Positions 11,901 to 20,400 of a stretch of DNA of 64,000 bases are shown here, one piece after another. The notes under the pieces were generated by a model. It had not been told where the DNA came from and did no database searches. It saw nothing but the letters and a program-made list of their open reading frames with translations. The stretch spans positions 1,043,501 to 1,107,500 of the forward strand of contig JAVDOI010000008.1 of the NCBI GenBank assembly GCA_032191485.1, in the 5' to 3' direction. The position numbers and the translations under genes are program-made. Within the stretch, counting starts at the first letter, position 1; each line of letters opens with the position of its first letter. Source of the DNA: Leptoclinus maculatus (taxonomy: Eukaryota; Chordata; Actinopteri; Perciformes; Stichaeidae).

Positions 11901-13826
11901 AGAGCAGCTACATGGAGATGAAGCGCGCCGTGCCCAGAGAGCGAGCGTACACCGAGATCAGCCCGCCGCCCTTCAACACGGCCGCCGTACGCCGAGGTGA
12001 GCGACACTTTAGACCTCCTTCAGATATGCACTGATGAGTTCCACCGCTCCACAATAACAGCTGGTTGACATTCATGTTTGTAGTTAAATAGTGTGATGAT
12101 GATGCTCCTACATCATCAGTATCACAAGGGAACAGATCAGGTTGTTAGGAAAAGTCAGAGTCGCATCGTGTATTCCTGTGAGCCAATCACATTTACCTCA
12201 ATAAAGACTCAACATATTCAAGTATGAAGAGGAAGAATTTAAAGGAGATGACAGGAAGTGGAACGAGACAAAAGTCAACATATCTTACTGATTTACTAAA
12301 GTAAGATGCATTCAAAATTATTTTTCTCGATTAATCAGTTGTTTGTCCGTAACAATTTGAATCCTGTCAGACCAAGAGTCCAAAACGAACAAAAAGATAA
12401 TTAATAAATCACATATATATATATAGGATAAAAAAAAAAAAGCAAATCCTTGCAATATTGAAGCTGTCATAAGTGAATGTTTGGCATTTTGCTTGAAAAG
12501 TAGTCGCTGACTATCTTTCTGCTGATGGACTTATCAATCAATAGACTTATTGTTCCAGCTCTGAACCCTGTCGGGTCAATCAGGGCAATCCTTTTGAACA
12601 GTTCAAAAAGGCGTCATCCTTCCATCCTTCCATCCTCGATCAATAATCAAAATCCAGAGCTGAGACTTAAAACAACGTGGAAAAACTCATTAAGTTTCTT
12701 CGATCAGTCAAGCGTTGGAGGAGGATTTGTGCTCTGACAGATGGTGGAGGATGGGCTTCCTGAAGGCAGAAGGCTGATAAATGAGCAACTGTTTACAGGG
12801 AAGAGGAAGAGCGGGAAGAGTTAGTCCAGACACCAGTAATACATCAACATGAAGCCAGACTCATAACTGACGATGGGAAACATGTGAGAAACAAATCCTT
12901 AGATTCATGGAAATATTGGCTTGATGTGAGTCTTTCTCTGAAGTAGAATGTCACCATTTTGGATCCTGGTGGACAATTTGGGGGAGGAAACGTGGGAGAA
13001 GGTAGCTCTCCCTCCCCTCCGTCAATAACTGTTATTTACACTCAAGCAGAAGATTGAGGTTAATGATAGAAAAACATATATATTAAGACAGCTTTTCCTG
13101 TGTAATTTGTTAAAGGGTAAAACATGTTTCTAATAATAAACTCTAAACTTAAAAACGTGGTTCTTGAGATCTTCATTTGTTCAGTGAACACAGAACAACC
13201 TGATTCAACTGCACATAATGCTGAGTCATTTGGTGACACTATTAAGCATTATATAAAAAAACAATGGTTTATTACACATTATAATGTAGCTGTAAACTGA
13301 TATTAGGATGTTTTTAAGTGTTTAATTATGTAAAAATATTCACATTTTATATTATTACAACCGTGTTTTCCCATATTGTCATTTGTTTATCTGTTTAAAC
13401 CCCAGCCCTACTCTTATGGATGTCATTATAGTCTTTTTATTCACATGTAAGGATGAAGAGATGTATATCTAATGACACTCATTATCATTTGTGTGTTCAG
13501 CAGACAATTATTACTTGTTTTCATAAGAGGAAGGAGGATATTAGTTTTGAGATGCAGAACAAAGGTCAAAACATACTCTGTATAGGTTTATATAGGTATT
13601 GTTTTTAAATAAATGTAGTGGATTAAGAAGTTAAAAAGAACAGTGTTTGTTTATCTCAGTGTGTTCTTCATCTTCCTCCCCCTCAGAGCGTCAGAGTTCC
13701 CTCGGTCATGCTCCATACGAGGACCCCCAGAGCCACTACGACCTCCCCGTGAACAGCCACATCCCGGGACACTACGACCTGCCGCCCGTCCGCCGCCCCC
13801 CGTCCCCCAGGAGAACACCTCAGTGA
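14..13826 (+). CDS. pear1: PEAR1 (platelet endothelial aggregation receptor 1), 3' part of gene, 18 exons
   Basis: Coding exons: 14-260, 1760-1862, 2242-2378, 2709-2921, 5586-5760, 5925-6045, 6205-6368, 7436-7538, 8747-8899, 8983-9114, 9239-9370, 9528-9644, 9919-10137, 10426-10535, 10751-10877, 11501-11563, 11802-11996, 13687-13826 (stop TGA 13824). Every join keeps phase and uses AG/GT boundaries. The 882 visible residues hold a chain of EGF-like/laminin-type repeats (CxC, GxxGxxC spacing), one transmembrane helix and a Tyr/Pro-rich tail. Family knowledge: PEAR1 (Jedi/MEGF12) is a type I membrane receptor that signals through tyrosine phosphorylation and PI3K. The tail motifs ENPYATI, SSYMEMK and NSHIPGHYDLPPVR, and the end RRPPSP, fit PEAR1 better than MEGF10/11. 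Signal peptide and EMI domain are missing because the window starts inside the gene. MEGF10 or MEGF11 is the alternative; the lmna/mex3a neighbourhood favours PEAR1. Confidence 0.9.
261..1759 (+). other. pear1 intron (1.5 kb) with dispersed repeat fragments
   Basis: The intron starts GTAAGT and ends in a C-rich tract plus CAG. It holds a dispersed repeat at about 430-690 (listed separately) and, at about 1375-1470, a fragment resembling the fish repeat with ACTCAAGTA and GAGTAAAT motifs. No coding exon was recognised. Confidence 0.6.
430..690 (+). repeat. Dispersed fish repeat, copy 1
   Basis: The stretch contains a doubled phrase of the type TGTCAATCCAxCCA...AGTTGTTGAGATATTT and ends near ACCGACATTAGAGTTATGCTGCTAACGTAGCT. 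A diverged copy in the same orientation lies at 26396-26620 (TTTCATGGCAATCCCTCCAATAG...GCTGCTAGCACGCTAACA). The wording is familiar from many percomorph introns; the exact class is not assigned. Confidence 0.55.
1863..2241 (+). other. pear1 intron, nothing recognised
   Basis: 379-nt intron between EGF exons with GTATGC donor and TCTGCAG acceptor. No repeat or RNA gene was recognised. Confidence 0.6.
2381..2417. repeat. (GT)n microsatellite abutting a pear1 donor site
   Basis: About 18 GT units start two bases into the intron that follows exon 2242-2378, so the donor GTGCGT is effectively the first unit of the array. Repeat length variation would act directly next to the U1-binding sequence. 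The remainder of the intron (to 2708) shows nothing else. Confidence 0.85.
4041..5154. mobile_element. Inner hAT-like element with CAGGGGCGGACTGG termini
   Basis: The left end CAGGGGCGGACTGGCC and the inverted right end (read on the minus strand CAAGGGGCGGACTGGG) match over about 14 bases. Subterminal CCCGG/GGCCGG-rich sequence is shared by both ends. No convincing 8-bp target duplication was found (GGGTAGAA left, CGCGTTTG right), so it may be degraded or rearranged. The termini resemble a common fish hAT family. Confidence 0.55.
4327..4612 (-). pseudogene. Relic of zf-BED-type hAT transposase (N- and C-terminal pieces fused by deletion)
   Basis: On the minus strand an ATG near 4610 opens into MSKKLLESFFAKGK, frameshifts, then continues as EKPTKETEEETSKKKKASF and RQYQES, a signature familiar from ZBED5-like domesticated and active hAT transposases. 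After two stops the reading resumes as EEDQLLEIVNDGGLKSMFE...FW, which resembles the C-terminal hAT dimerisation region. The BED finger proper and the catalytic core are missing. It is therefore an internally deleted, non-functional copy and a likely source of the surrounding element. Confidence 0.6.
5586..9644 (+). CDS. pear1: pear1 EGF-like repeat exons, second block (8 exons)
   Basis: Exons 5586-5760, 5925-6045, 6205-6368, 7436-7538, 8747-8899, 8983-9114, 9239-9370 and 9528-9644 continue the EGF-like chain. The last four share phase-1 boundaries and nearly equal size (153, 132, 132, 117 nt), as expected for module duplication. Exon 7436-7538 starts mid-module (Cys-Pro | Met-Glu-Thr-Phe-Gly-Pro-Gly-Cys), and a Met replaces the more usual Pro/Glu at this junction. 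The final exon encodes a short module ending in an acidic GEDC stretch just before the membrane-proximal exon. Candidate N-glycosylation sequons include NAT, NQT and NNST. Confidence 0.87.
6369..7435 (+). other. pear1 intron, AT-rich, nothing recognised
   Basis: 1.07 kb intron with GTAAAT donor and TGTGCAG acceptor. It is strongly AT-rich between 6450 and 7150. No repeat family or exon was recognised. Confidence 0.6.
7847..8160. mobile_element. 314-bp hAT MITE with ATCACATT target duplication
   Basis: The element starts CAGTGTTGGAGGGAGTATTC and ends with the inverted form of CAGTGGTTGGAAGAAACTAA. It is flanked on both sides by ATCACATT (7839-7846 and 8161-8168), an exact 8-bp duplication. 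The interior is AT-rich with AGTACTT-type motifs and has no coding capacity. It belongs to the short fish hAT family whose ends read CAGTGxTGGAAxGxA. It lies in the 1.2 kb pear1 intron 7539-8746; the remainder of that intron shows only a possible fragment at 8610-8680. Confidence 0.88.
9760..9897 (+). repeat. Fragment of dispersed repeat (right end), copy A
   Basis: The stretch containing CTTTCGTCCACAGGGACC, CCAAAATCAACACAAAATG and TAGTAGCTTTAA matches the right end of the larger repeat at 44413-45012 (TGTATCCACAGGGGCCCCCAAAATCAACACAAAAT). It lies just upstream of the transmembrane exon. Confidence 0.6.
9919..10137 (+). CDS. pear1: pear1 transmembrane and juxtamembrane exon
   Basis: The exon encodes about 30 stalk residues, then a Gly-rich entry (GAIGGIVV) into a hydrophobic run of Val/Leu/Ile of about 23 residues, followed by the stop-transfer cluster RRRQKDK. 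This is a typical single-pass type I helix. The following NNTPTVSFSTSRTVNSEYAVP is cytoplasmic and contains a possible phosphotyrosine site (EYAV). The exon begins and ends in phase 1, like the preceding EGF exons. Confidence 0.9.
10426..11563 (+). CDS. pear1: pear1 proximal cytoplasmic tail (3 exons)
   Basis: Exons 10426-10535, 10751-10877 and 11501-11563 are joined in frame. The first is rich in His/Tyr/Pro (SYHHYYSNPSYHTL). The second holds a basic/acidic stretch (NMERERRGLF). The third encodes DRSYSYSASLGKYYNK. Several tyrosines sit in possible phosphorylation contexts. The tail has no enzymatic domain, as expected for a signalling adaptor-binding tail. Confidence 0.85.
10878..11500 (+). 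other. pear1 intron, nothing recognised
   Basis: 623-nt intron between cytoplasmic-tail exons, with donor GTCCGT and acceptor CTTACAG. No repeat, exon or RNA gene was recognised. Confidence 0.6.
11802..11996 (+). CDS. pear1: pear1 tail exon with NPYATI and YMEM motifs
   Basis: This exon encodes SENPYATIKDLPGLP, a tyrosine motif kept across PEAR1 and MEGF10, and SSYMEMKRAVP. YMEM is a YxxM motif, the consensus for SH2 binding by the PI3-kinase p85 subunit when phosphorylated. It ends in ERAYTEISPPPFNTAAVRR. The motifs are seen directly; their use as PI3K and SH2 docking sites is known for the mammalian receptor and is inferred here. Confidence 0.88.
11997..13686 (+). other. Last pear1 intron (1.69 kb)
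   Basis: The donor is GTGAGC and the acceptor CCCTCAG. It contains a reverse-oriented copy of the AATCGATTA-type dispersed repeat (about 12320-12565) and otherwise AT-rich sequence with no coding signal. Confidence 0.6.
12320..12565 (-). repeat. AATCGATTA-type dispersed repeat, inverted copy
   Basis: Phrases such as TCTCGATTAATCAGTTGTTT, TGTTTGGCATTTTGCTTGAAAA and TCAATCAATAGACTTATTGTTCCAGCTCT are the reverse complement of a repeat also seen at about 35025-35215 and 50484-50760. This is a common percomorph repeat; its class is not assigned here. Confidence 0.5.
13687..13826 (+). CDS. pear1: pear1 terminal coding exon (YDLP repeats, proline-rich end)
   Basis: The last exon follows a 1.69 kb intron. 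It encodes two YDLP motifs separated by VNSHIPGH and a proline/arginine-rich C-terminus (PPVRRPPSPRRTPQ), then TGA at 13824-13826. The NSHIPGHYDLPPVR block is a recognisable family signature, and RPPSPR is a plausible SH3 ligand. An overlapping longer reading frame in another phase continues past the stop but carries no family similarity and was not used. Confidence 0.9.
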
Positions 13827-15185
13827 CCGTCACAGCAGCGGAGCAAGTCTCCCCCCCTCCTCACTTTGGGGATGATTTCAGGCCTGTGCAAACTTTTAGG
13901 TCTGACAATCAGAGCTGCAGACCACCCACAGACCAGCGCCTAGGCGTCTGTCCCACTGAGGAACTATTGTTTACTGTGGATGCCCCCCCCCCCCCTCCAC
14001 ACCCCCTCCCCACTGTCAACTCAACGCTGCCCCTGTGTGGGCTAAAGTGGTACTTGCTTCACCGTGACAGACTTGTCATCCAGACTGGGGAGCCAGCGGG
14101 CTGCGGTGAGGAAGGCAGGACTGTGGCGACGCCAGCGGGGCTTCAGCTGCATTCACATCCCGTGGGAAGAAAACACGCCAGAAGACTTCACGCTTAAAAG
14201 CAGCAAATGGGGAGAAACTCAGCTAAATATGCTGTGATTGAAGTTCTACATTTAGCCTGCAACTGATCAGCTGGTGTGCATGTTCAAAAGGCCCATTTTG
14301 TCAGATTATTTTTTTTAATGTAGATATTTTAAATTTTCTAAATCCTTTTTTTTACTTTTTAAAACTCAACAAAGGAAAGGGAGACAAAGGTCATGGGACC
14401 TTTTTAGAGATGTCCTCCAATACATGAGTTTGTTTTGTACAGCAAAAATCCTGCCAGTCTTTGTTTGAAGACACCATAAAAAAAAATGTATTTCTGATAT
14501 TCAGGCTTTATTAATGTGGAGAAACCAGGTTGTTTCACCAAAGTGCCAGAGATGAAAAGTATATTTTATGATTCATATCTCCTCCAACAATGATGTCCCC
14601 TGTTTGTTTGAACAAATGTGGCTCACTCATTGCTGCCGTCATATGAAAACTTTGTAAATATAGAAATGAATATATTATCTTCACAGTAATGTTAAAGAAC
14701 AGCCTTATTTCAGAGATGTTTAAGGGGTTTGTGACCAAAGATCGCACCAATAGATACATAATCATGTTGTGAATATTAAACCATCATCAATTGTGGGATT
14801 ATAAGCCAAATCAAAGCAGCGTTATGAATGTCAAAGCAGTGTCCTACAGCAACTTATGTCTGTGTGTGGTATTTAAAGGGCCGGTTCACCCAAAATACAA
14901 AAACATTGTCACTTAAGTACTCCGACCCAATCATTTTAAATTGTTTTTGTCAACCAAAGTCTTGTGTTGCCTCTAAATCATTTTAGAAAAGCTATAATGC
15001 ATTTTGTTTTTTTATCAAATGAAGTTAATTGTTCAGTCAATTAAATACCAGAAAGAATGTACATCGTGCTTTAAATGCTATAGCTTATAGCGCTTCAGCT
15101 TTCTTCTATGTATGAACATATATTTTTGAATGTAACCATGGGAACATGTGTGTATAATGTAAATAAAAATGGCTGCACTTTTCAT
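13827..15185 (+). other. pear1: pear1 3' UTR
   Basis: About 1.36 kb of increasingly AT-rich sequence follows the stop, with no further coding similarity, and ends just after a canonical AATAAA. A fragment of a dispersed percomorph repeat lies at about 14876-14960 (it begins GGGCCGGTTCACCCAAA). The UTR end is inferred from the signal alone. Confidence 0.6.
15162..15167 (+). terminator. pear1: Polyadenylation signal AATAAA, pear1
   Basis: AATAAA sits 1.34 kb after the stop codon in an AT-rich context, and TG-rich sequence follows within about 30 nt. It is the last canonical signal before the stretch assigned to the 3' UTR of the convergent lmna gene. Confidence 0.6.
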
Positions 15186-15224
15186 CCGTGGTTTTGAATG
15201 ACAATGAGAAAATAACTACAACAG

Positions 15225-17405
15225 TCAGTCAGTCACTGGGAAAAGAGAATTTTACTCAGCATTATTTTAGAAAAGCAAAAAAAACAAAACACAACGATTC
15301 ATTACATCCACTTAATGGCTTTTTCATAATGTTAACAGCATCAATGTGACAGACGCAAAATCCTACATCAAGCAAATTACAACTTTGACATCAAAGGCTC
15401 ACTATAAGAAATCCCTCTCAGTAACATATCTAATCCTCAAGTCCTTCAAAAGATTCCTGAGGCCTCAATCAAGACTTTAAGAGGGAGGGTTCACGGTTTC
15501 ACAAAGGCCTTTCAATCACATCTGTGATTTCAATCGGTCGGTTCTTCATTAACTTGAACTAGCTTTGCATATTAATGTTAAAGAGCCGTCTGGAAGAAGT
15601 TTCTTTCCGCTTTATAATCCGACAGGCCTCTGAAAAACGCTGACCACACCCTTTAAATGATCGGTTTCGAGTATAGATGATTCAGTTATTAGTTGCATAT
15701 ATTTCACAATTACATACAGTAATCATGTCTCATATTTACACTCTCATAGGAGATAAATATTAAATCTTTTTCAATTATAAATCTTGGTTATCTTTGGAGC
15801 TGGTCATTTCTTTAACTAACAATTGTTAGACTTTTTAAGGCACTTTGGGGATCATAGAGTCAGAATCAGACCTCTACTTAAGGCAAAAATTAAAGAATCT
15901 ACTGTAACAAATACCATCATACAAGTACAATACAAAAAACAAACAAAAAACATGAAACGCTATCAAGTATTTTCTATAAATGCTTTGCTTTTCACTGGAG
16001 TATAAATGACTTAAGCTGCCAGACTACAGTACAAATCTACCTGCTGTGCATACTTGGCGAGGCCCTCAATAAAAACAGCGCATGAAGCCAAAGTCACAAA
16101 AATATAGAAACCCCACAGTCCCACTCTGATCCCAAAATCATGCCTGGAAATTTGCAAAGTCAGTGAGCTTAAGAGGAAAGAAAAAAGAAAAAAAAAAGCC
16201 CTTATGACCAGTTTCCAGGAGCAACACAAATCGGACGGCTGACAGTCACAAGACTGAGCTACGAGCCAAAAGAACAGAGATTGTTGTTTTCTGTCCTCTA
16301 AAAGCACATTTGTTGGTTTTTTAGTCTGTGAAAAAGCTTGTTAAAATGTTTCCAAAAACGACTGTTGCACAGCAGCAGCAGCTCTCTGTTGAAATAATGT
16401 TCATTTGGTTGAATAAGCAGTAACATCCTACAAATATCTACTTCATGTACGGCACCAGTAGAGATTCAAAACACACCACCTATTTCTGATAGTTCTCCAG
16501 GCAGAGCACACATCCTACCTGCTCCTCTCATCATGACAACACTTGTATCTTTTATAACATTCGACTTATCCAGTAAACAATAATCATTACCATACACGTT
16601 CATAACCAAATACCTCTCTCTGGAGCCGAGCTGTGAATTACAGAAAAAAATATATCCATCTATATATTCTGTGTGTGCGCCATAGAAGCCCAAACATGAT
16701 CTAAATCCACATAAAATATGTACGACGACACGTTTGTCTGAGGCTAAAGGTGAAGAAAATAAATCTGCTTAACACCCTGAGCTTCGAGAACTTTGGTTTT
16801 CTTTTACAACATAGTTTATCAAAACAAAAACGGAATTTTATGCATTTTCCCTGCAGCATATAGCAAAATATTGTTAAAAAAAACAACGATAATTAGATTG
16901 TAAACATCAACAGCATCTTGAATAAAGATTTGATCAATTTGATGGATGATAAACATGATCTGTATGGCTGTGGAGACGTATCCCTGACAGGGTTCACTAG
17001 CTGTGCGTGTTGAGCGTCGACAGCGTGGCCATTAAATGTGAAACCTCGGCTCGGATCGAAGCACAAGCACTGGTCAATGGAGCTGTGTGTGTGTGTCTGT
17101 GTGTGTGTGTGTGTGTGTGTGAGTGAGAGAGCGAGAGTGTGCAAGAAGAGCAGGACAAGCATTAGCACAGCACACATGCAGTAACATAACTTGAATATAA
17201 AACTCAAAAAAAGCTGAATATGGAAAATCCTGTACCCTTTACCCAAAAAACCTCGAAGCAATTCTAACCTGCAGATTAATCTGAATACAAAAAAATAAGA
17301 TCATATAAAAAAGAAAATAAAGACAAACAACCCAACAGAGGAACATTATTATTCTCCTCTGTAGGCTGCAGGAGGTGCTGGTTCAGGTGAGGTGAGGTCT
17401 GGTGT
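15225..17405 (-). other. lmna: Probable lmna 3' UTR
   Basis: About 2.2 kb of AT-rich non-coding sequence lies between the lmna stop and the pear1 polyadenylation signal, including a CA/TG microsatellite at about 17084-17122. I found no AATAAA on the minus strand here. AGTAAA (complement of 15251-15256) is the nearest variant signal, so the 3' end is uncertain and could lie earlier. Confidence 0.4.
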
Positions 17406-17441
17406 TTACATGACGGAGCAGTTCTCCGGCTTGGCACGGCC
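17406..17441 (-). CDS. lmna: lmna exon 12 with CaaX box CSVM
   Basis: The acceptor CCTTCAG is followed by GRAKPENCSVM and TAA (17408-17406). The final CSVM fits the farnesyltransferase CaaX rule; human prelamin A ends CSIM. The exon is 36 nt, short like the human terminal coding exon, and continues in phase from exon 11. Confidence 0.95.
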   Translation of the reverse strand, partial: GRAKPENCSVM

Positions 17442-20400
17442 CTGAAGGAGGAAGTGACACATTGCAGCGTTAAATGTGGAGAAAACAGGAAAAAGGAGGA
17501 ATATTAACAAATAAACTAGGTCAAAGATGAAAAGATTTCTTTTGGAGCAGCTGTTCTGTTGTAATGGTATAACTTTTACCTCAATACAATGGACTGAGAA
17601 GTGGTTGTTTCAGGAAAAAACTGATTTAATTTCAAAGCAATCAAGAGATCTTCTATACGGTTTGTTTGTCCTTCTAGTATTTAGAAACCAAATCAACGCA
17701 GAGGATGAAGGACAGAAAATGAAACATCAGATGCTGACTTCAAAGCCAATCAAAGCAAATAGGGAGGCGCCAAAGTTTACCGCAAGAATGATGGATATCA
17801 TCCAAGAGTGCAAACAAAACGTCTGTGAGAGAGCTTTAGGGTTCGACAGTGGGACAGCCTGGAAAACACTCACGGACTTCGCAAGAACGCATCCAAAGTC
17901 TGTGAGTCCGTGAGTGTGGAGGTTGGGCCTATATCTCTGTGGACCCTGATAGCAACGCAGTCACAAAACTTGTCAGGTGTGTAGTGGAGATCAAAATGCA
18001 AAAGTTCAAAGTTCGAAGATGGGTGTGGTCCGAGCAAGGGCGTAGGAAGTAAGGAGGTAGGAAGCGGTCATTTAAAAACCTACTTTTCTCTTAAAATAAA
18101 GGACAGCGCTGTTGTTCTCCGTGCGGTGTAGTTACCATTCATGTTGTCACACATAACTGCACAGTACCTGTCTGGGCTCGTTGGTCCCCATGAAAAAGGA
18201 TTGTCCCACGATGCCCTCGGGTAGACCCCCACCACCACCTGAGCGGTCCGACGTCTGCCCGCAGGAGTCGCAGATCACCGTGCGGCTCCGGAGGTTGTAC
18301 TCGTTGTCTCCGCCACTCGTGCTGTGAGCTCCCTGCAGGGGGGGGGGGGCGACACACAACAGGGTACTTGACACCGCTGCTTAACCTTTGAAATGCTACA
18401 GGAGTTGCCTTAAGAGAAGAGGAAGAGGTGCTTACCATGTCATCGTCTTCGTCATCATGGAACAGCGTGCGTGTCACTTTCCTCATGGCCATTTCCTGAT
18501 GGTTCGTAGAGGGACACACTGATTCAGTAATTGCAGTTAAAAAAAAGAGAACAGAAATATGAGGCAAGCTAAACCAAATACAGGTGAAGGCAGACCTCTC
18601 CGTTGGCGCTGATGAGGGAGGTCTGCAGGAGGTCGCCGGTTCCCCAAGAGCTCTGGGTCTTCCACACCAGGTCAGAGGGAGGGTTGTGGGTTCCACCGCC
18701 GGAAGAAGCCCAGATCTGCAAAGATCAAGGTTAGCAAACTTTTAATAGTTTTAAAACTCCTCATGACATACTGTGAAGACATTTAAATAAACACTAATTC
18801 TACTTTTGCTCCACAGCACTTCCAGTGGTCAAAGAAAGAACAGTACCTTTATGTGGAGGGAGAGAATCGTCAAATTAACAAGGAGAAGATCAAGAAATGG
18901 ACAAATCTAGAAGAGTCGGTGTAACTTACAGTCACAGTTCCTCCGGCCTTCAGAGTGAACTTGTGGGGAAACTTGTAGAGGATGGGAGTGGTGTTGCCTA
19001 CTTGTCTCTTCACCTGCCAGTTACCCAGAGACTGGTCCTGCATGACAGAAATGGGAAGAGAGAGAGATGGAGGAAGGGAGAAAACATTTAAAAACAAAAG
19101 CAACATTTACTCTGGCGTGTTTTTAAAGACTAAAAATGTGAAAGCTAAAGCAACAGATAATTACACCTTTCCTTCTTAGAATATATACTCCAGCATTAAA
19201 AGTAATACCAGAAGGTTACTTTTATATTATGAAAACCAGACAGTCGATATTACATCTTTTACATCAGGTTAAAGGGTTGAAAAGCCACCTGACAGATGGA
19301 CTCACTAACCTCGTCAGCCTTGTTGCTGAGACGGATGAACTTGCCCTCTAGGTCGACCTCGTCCACTGTGATGCGGCCGCTGGCTGAGGCTTGCTGACTA
19401 ATGCGAGTCTTGGTCACAGTGCCCCCCACCATGCTGGAGGTCTCGCTGTCGTTGTCATTGAGGCGGCGCTTCTTGGCGCTGGCTGTGCCGGAGGAGTTGC
19501 GGCTGCTGGAGGCGGTGCCGGTGGCGGTGGCAGTGCCGGTGGCAGTGCCGGTGGCGGAGGCGGTGCCGGTGCCAACGAGGAGCAAGCGGCTGGTGTGGCT
19601 GTGACCTGAGCCGGAGGAGTGGATGACGCGGCTGGTGTGGCCGTGGCTGTGGCTGTGGCCTGATCCGGAGGTCCTGGTCACTGTAACCTTGGAGGTAGGT
19701 GGAGGGCTGGGCGACAGACTCAGCCTGAGGAAAGAGAGAAGAAGAGATTCAGATGGTGGATTTAGACCAAAGCGGTCACATGTAACAGAGTCTCACAGTC
19801 GGTAAAGGGCCTTTTGATATCTCTTCCTGCTCTGGCACTTGAACCCATACAGTAGCTACTGTAAGGCCATTCTTAGTGACTGTTGTCTGCCTGTGAATGC
19901 TTTCACTGAGCCTGTTCACGGTCAGTTTACTGGGATATTAAGTAAACTGGGGCTGCAATAGAGAGAAAGATTGGAAAAGTCAATAGAGAACAGTGACTTT
20001 ACCGTTTGTTCTCTGACTTGTTAGTGTTCATCTGTTCCTGTAACAACCTGTAGACCTTCTGTTGCCTCACCTCTCCTCCTCTCCCTCCAGCAGCTTCCTG
20101 TACGCATTGATCTCCATGTCCAGGGCCAGTTTGATGTCCAGCAGCTCCTGGTACTCGTCCAGCTGCAGCAGCAGCCGAGCTCGGATATCGGCCATCTCCC
20201 GCTCTTTATCCTCCAGCCGCCGCCGCATCAGGTCCCGCTCCCTGGACAGACCCTCCTCCAGCTCCCGCACCTTGGACTCGCTCGCTGCCAGCTGGTTAAA
20301 GAGAACACGCGTGCAAAGGTTAGTCAATTAAGAGCAGTTCAGCAGTCTGTACACAACTTGTTACAGTATCAACAGTGCAAGTCTGCTTGATGAGTCGGGT

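Noticed and set aside
13643..14197. 184-codon frame overlapping the end of pear1
   Set aside because: It is in the wrong phase relative to the splice-consistent pear1 exon, which ends at 13826 with family-specific residues.
15781..15803. Sequence resembling the start of miR-9 (TCTTGGTTATCTTTGG)
   Set aside because: It does not match the mature sequence in the seed and beyond, and no hairpin partner was seen.
17527..17913. 128-codon plus-strand frame in lmna intron 11
   Set aside because: No recognisable domain, no splice or promoter context, and it lies opposite an intron.
19391..19805. Gly/Val/Ala-rich plus-strand frames
   Set aside because: Antisense of the low-complexity insert in lmna exon 7.
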